Part shown: one piece after another, positions 61,521 to 64,000 of the stretch | How positions within the stretch are numbered: position 1 is the stretch's first letter | How the letters are laid out: every line of letters begins with the position of its first letter | Origin: Arthrobacter sp. zg-Y844 | GTDB lineage: Bacteria > Actinomycetota > Actinomycetes > Actinomycetales > Micrococcaceae | Assembly (NCBI RefSeq): GCF_024385465.1 | Contig: NZ_JANFLS010000005.1 | Span: 62,001-126,000, forward strand | Direction: 5' to 3' | DNA: 64,000 bases | Position numbers and translations under genes: made by a program | The notes under the pieces: model-generated | What the model was told of the DNA's origin: nothing | Databases searched by the model: none | What the model saw: the letters and a program-made list of their open reading frames with translations, nothing else

Positions 61521-64000
61521 ATGACATCGGCATCTTCGGTGCTAGCCAAGTTCACCCCCGCCACCCGGGAATGGTTCGAGGGTGCCTTCACTGCGCCCAC
61601 CCCGGCGCAGGTGGGAGCTTGGGATGCGATCTCGGAGCGGGCCAATGCGCTGGTGGTCGCCCCCACCGGGTCAGGCAAAACCCTGGCCGCGTTCCTCTGG
61701 GCGCTGGACAGCTTTATCGCCTCTGCCGCCGCTGCCGGCCCCGAAGGCCTGCCGCCCGCCGAACTGCCGCTTCCGGAACTGCCGGAAGCCGCTCCCAAAC
61801 CCGCGGGACGGAAGCGCACCCGGGAACCCAAACGCAAAACCAAGGTCCTGTACATCTCCCCGTTGAAGGCCCTCGGCGTCGACGTGGAACGCAACCTCCG
61901 CTCGCCGTTGATCGGCATTACCCAGACGGCCAACCGGCTGGGGCTGCCGGCGCCGTCCATCACCGTGGGCGTCCGGTCCGGGGACACCCCGCAGAATGAG
62001 CGGCGCGCCCTGCTGACGCGGCCGCCGGACATCCTCATCACCACGCCCGAATCCCTGTTCCTGATGCTCACATCCTCCGCCCGGGAAACCCTGACCGAAG
62101 TGGAAACCGTGATCGTGGATGAGGTGCACGCCGTGGCAGGCACCAAACGCGGTGCCCACCTGGCCGTGACGCTGGCGCGGCTGGACGCCATGCTGGAAAA
62201 GCCCGTGCAGCGGATCGGGCTCTCCGCCACGGTGGAGCCGCACGAAACCGTGGCGCGTTTCCTTGGCGGCAACGCTCCGGTGCGGATCGTGGCGCCGCAG
62301 TCCCGGAAGAATTGGAACCTCACCGTCACCGTTCCGGTGGAGGACATGACGGATCTGGGCAACGCACCTACCACTGAGGACACCGTTGAGGGCGGTTACG
62401 CTCCGCAGGCGAGCATCTGGCCGCATGTGGAGGAGAAGATTGTCGACCTCATCGAGGCCAACCGCTCCACCATCGTGTTCGCCAACTCCCGGCGCCTCGC
62501 CGAGCGCATCACCGCCCGCCTGAACGAGATCCATGCCTTCCGGCTGGAGGCTGCGCAGGCGGCCACAGGAACGGACGGGATCCCGGCCCCGGCAGCACCT
62601 GCACGTCCGCCGGCCCAGATCATGGCACAGGCCGGGGTGTCCGTGCTGCGGCGCGAGGACCTCGCCGTCGAAGACGACACCCCCGTGCTCGCACGGGCGC
62701 ACCACGGCTCGGTGTCCCGGGACCAGCGGGCCCTGATCGAAGACGACCTGAAATCCGGCCGGCTGCGCTGTGTGGTGGCCACCAGCTCGCTGGAGCTCGG
62801 CATCGACATGGGGGCCGTGGATCTGGTGGTGCAGGTCGAATCGCCGCCGTCGGTGGCCAGCGGCCTGCAGCGGGTGGGCCGGGCCGGGCACCAGGTGGGC
62901 GAAATCTCCCAGGGCGTGATGTTCCCCAAACACCGCGGCGACCTGCTGAACTCGGCCGTCACCGCCGAACGGATGCTCGCGGGCCAGATCGAACCTCTGA
63001 CCATACCGGCCAACCCGCTGGACATCCTCGCCCAGCAGACCGTGGCCGCCGCCGCCCTGGGCTCCATCGACGTGGAGGAATGGTTCGACGTCGTCCGCCA
63101 GTCCGCACCCTTTGCCGGCCTGCCGCGCTCCGCGTTCGACGCCACCCTGGACCTGCTTTCCGGCCGCTACCCCTCGGACGAGTTCGCCGAGCTGCGGCCG
63201 CGGATTGTCTGGGACCGCACCGAAGGCACCATTACCGGCAGGCCCGGCGCGCAGCGCCTCGCCGTCACCTCCGGCGGCACCATCCCCGACCGCGGCCTCT
63301 TCGGTGTCTACCTGGTCGGCGATTCCGAAGGAAAGAACAGCCGCCGGGTCGGTGAACTTGACGAGGAAATGGTCTACGAATCCCGGGTCGGGGACATTTT
63401 CGCCCTGGGTGCCACGAGCTGGCGGATCGAAGACATCACCCATGACCGGGTGCTGGTCTCCCCCGCCTTCGGCCAGCCCGGCAAACTGCCGTTCTGGCGC
63501 GGGGATACCCTCGGCCGGCCGGTGGAGCTGGGCCGTGCCCTGGGCGCCTTCGTCCGCGAGATGGCCGCCGCTGATGACGCAGCGGCCCGGGAACGCCTGA
63601 CCGCCGTCGGGCTGGATGACTGGGCCGCCGGCAACCTGATCAATTACCTGCACGAACAGCAGCAGGCCACCGATGTGGTGCCCAACGACCGGTCGCTGGT
63701 GGTGGAACGCTTCCATGACGAACTCGGCGATTGGCGGGTAGTCCTGCACAGCCCGTACGGCATGCCGGTCCATGCGCCCTGGGCACTCGCTGTCGGGGCG
63801 CGGCTGCACGCCCGGTACGGGCTGGATGGATCTGCCATGGCATCCGACGACGGCATTGTGCTGCGCGTGCCGCTGATGGAGGACGAACCGCCCGGCGCCG
63901 AGCTGTTCCTGTTCGACCCCGAGGAACTCGACTCCATTGTCACCGCCGAGGTGGGCGGCTCGGCGTTGTTCGCCTCACGGTTCCGGGAGTGCGCGGCGCG
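61521..64000 (+). CDS. lhr: Lhr-family ATP-dependent helicase (truncated by the window end)
   Basis: An open frame from ATG 61521 to the end of the window (826 complete codons), the N-terminal part of a large superfamily 2 helicase. Walker A APTGSGKTLAAFLWALD (about residues 48-64), ISPLKALGVDVERNL, TTPESLFLML, DEVH box VIVDEVHAVAGTKRGAHLAV (about 197-216), motif III GLSATVEP and motif VI QRVGRAGHQVG are present. The winged-helix and Lhr-core sequence GDIFALGATSWRIEDITHD is near residue 625. Lhr enzymes unwind DNA and DNA-RNA hybrids during repair. Actinobacterial members run to about 1500 residues, so nearly half is missing. Confidence 0.95.
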   Translation, partial: MTSASSVLAKFTPATREWFEGAFTAPTPAQVGAWDAISERANALVVAPTGSGKTLAAFLWALDSFIASAAAAGPEGLPPAELPLPELPEAAPKPAGRKRTREPKRKTKVLYISPLKALGVDVERNLRSPLIGITQTANRLGLPAPSITVGVRSGDTPQNERRALLTRPPDILITTPESLFLMLTSSARETLTEVETVIVDEVHAVAGTKRGAHLAVTLARLDAMLEKPVQRIGLSATVEPHETVARFLGGNAPVRIVAPQSRKNWNLTVTVPVEDMTDLGNAPTTEDTVEGGYAPQASIWPHVEEKIVDLIEANRSTIVFANSRRLAERITARLNEIHAFRLEAAQAATGTDGIPAPAAPARPPAQIMAQAGVSVLRREDLAVEDDTPVLARAHHGSVSRDQRALIEDDLKSGRLRCVVATSSLELGIDMGAVDLVVQVESPPSVASGLQRVGRAGHQVGEISQGVMFPKHRGDLLNSAVTAERMLAGQIEPLTIPANPLDILAQQTVAAAALGSIDVEEWFDVVRQSAPFAGLPRSAFDATLDLLSGRYPSDEFAELRPRIVWDRTEGTITGRPGAQRLAVTSGGTIPDRGLFGVYLVGDSEGKNSRRVGELDEEMVYESRVGDIFALGATSWRIEDITHDRVLVSPAFGQPGKLPFWRGDTLGRPVELGRALGAFVREMAAADDAAARERLTAVGLDDWAAGNLINYLHEQQQATDVVPNDRSLVVERFHDELGDWRVVLHSPYGMPVHAPWALAVGARLHARYGLDGSAMASDDGIVLRVPLMEDEPPGAELFLFDPEELDSIVTAEVGGSALFASRFRECAA

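Noticed and set aside
61671-63809. 712-codon minus-strand frame opposite the helicase
   Set aside because: Shadow of lhr, whose plus-strand frame shows all helicase motifs.

Overview
The window is chromosomal DNA from a high-GC actinobacterium. It most resembles a motile member of the Micrococcaceae (Arthrobacter in the broad sense). This is inferred from gene content: a Bpa-type proteasome activator ending in GQYL, GTP-dependent PEP carboxykinase, a GAF-ANTAR protein, a YhgE/Pip export module, a CstA-YbdD pair, YcnI, Lhr, and flagellar hook-junction genes. I see no phage, insertion sequence, integrase, CRISPR array or plasmid functions. Base composition and codon use look even throughout.

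Layout. 0.2-3.4 kb: end of a flagellar operon (flgN-flgK-flgL-fliW), closed by a perfect palindromic terminator. 3.4-9.5 kb, minus strand: an aldo/keto reductase; bpa with a co-translated helical partner; cstA-ybdD; a quinone oxidoreductase. 9.5-16.7 kb: tRNA-Ser(UGA), a beta-propeller lipoprotein, a Baeyer-Villiger monooxygenase divergent from a MarR regulator, and galTK of the Leloir pathway. 17.0-30.3 kb: a 1499-residue exported nuclease/nucleotidase fusion, an epoxide-hydrolase-like enzyme, a PRC-barrel/DUF2382 stress protein with a membrane protein, an aldehyde dehydrogenase, a lipoprotein, an alcohol dehydrogenase and a large FAD/NAD-binding protein. 30.4-41.7 kb: an S9 peptidase, tRNA-Ser(GCU), an acetyltransferase, a second aldo/keto reductase, a dienoyl-CoA-isomerase-like crotonase, a haloperoxidase-like hydrolase, a RecQ helicase with a C-terminal phosphoribosyltransferase-like domain, and phosphomannomutase with a small partner. 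41.8-53.2 kb: pckG with a CRP/GlxR-type box, tRNA-Arg(ACG), GAF-ANTAR, a flavoprotein disulfide reductase, a pseudo-ATPase plus YhgE/Pip pair behind a TetR-type operator, SixA, a receiver-less winged-helix regulator behind a perfect CRP/GlxR box, upp, tadA, a PNPOx-fold protein and tRNA-Ser(CGA). 53.2-64.0 kb: an overlapping lipid operon (CDP-alcohol phosphatidyltransferase, PlsC acyltransferase, CdsA-like transferase) opposite a VTT/DedA-like membrane protein; small ORFs; a patatin; rlmH; a YcnI copper module; a DUF4232 lipoprotein; and the first 826 codons of an Lhr helicase cut by the window end.

Most of the window is ordinary core and metabolic sequence. The parts I rate most worth a second look are: the bpa partner gene; the compact lipid-headgroup operon whose CDP-OH-P motif has two Asp-to-Asn changes; the YhgE module with a degenerate ATPase; the RecQ-phosphoribosyltransferase fusion; the receiver-less regulator with its CRP-type control region; and a 123-nt highly structured non-coding element near 11.1 kb. 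Starts were moved from the longest open frame wherever a better ribosome site, signal peptide or family N-terminus supported it.
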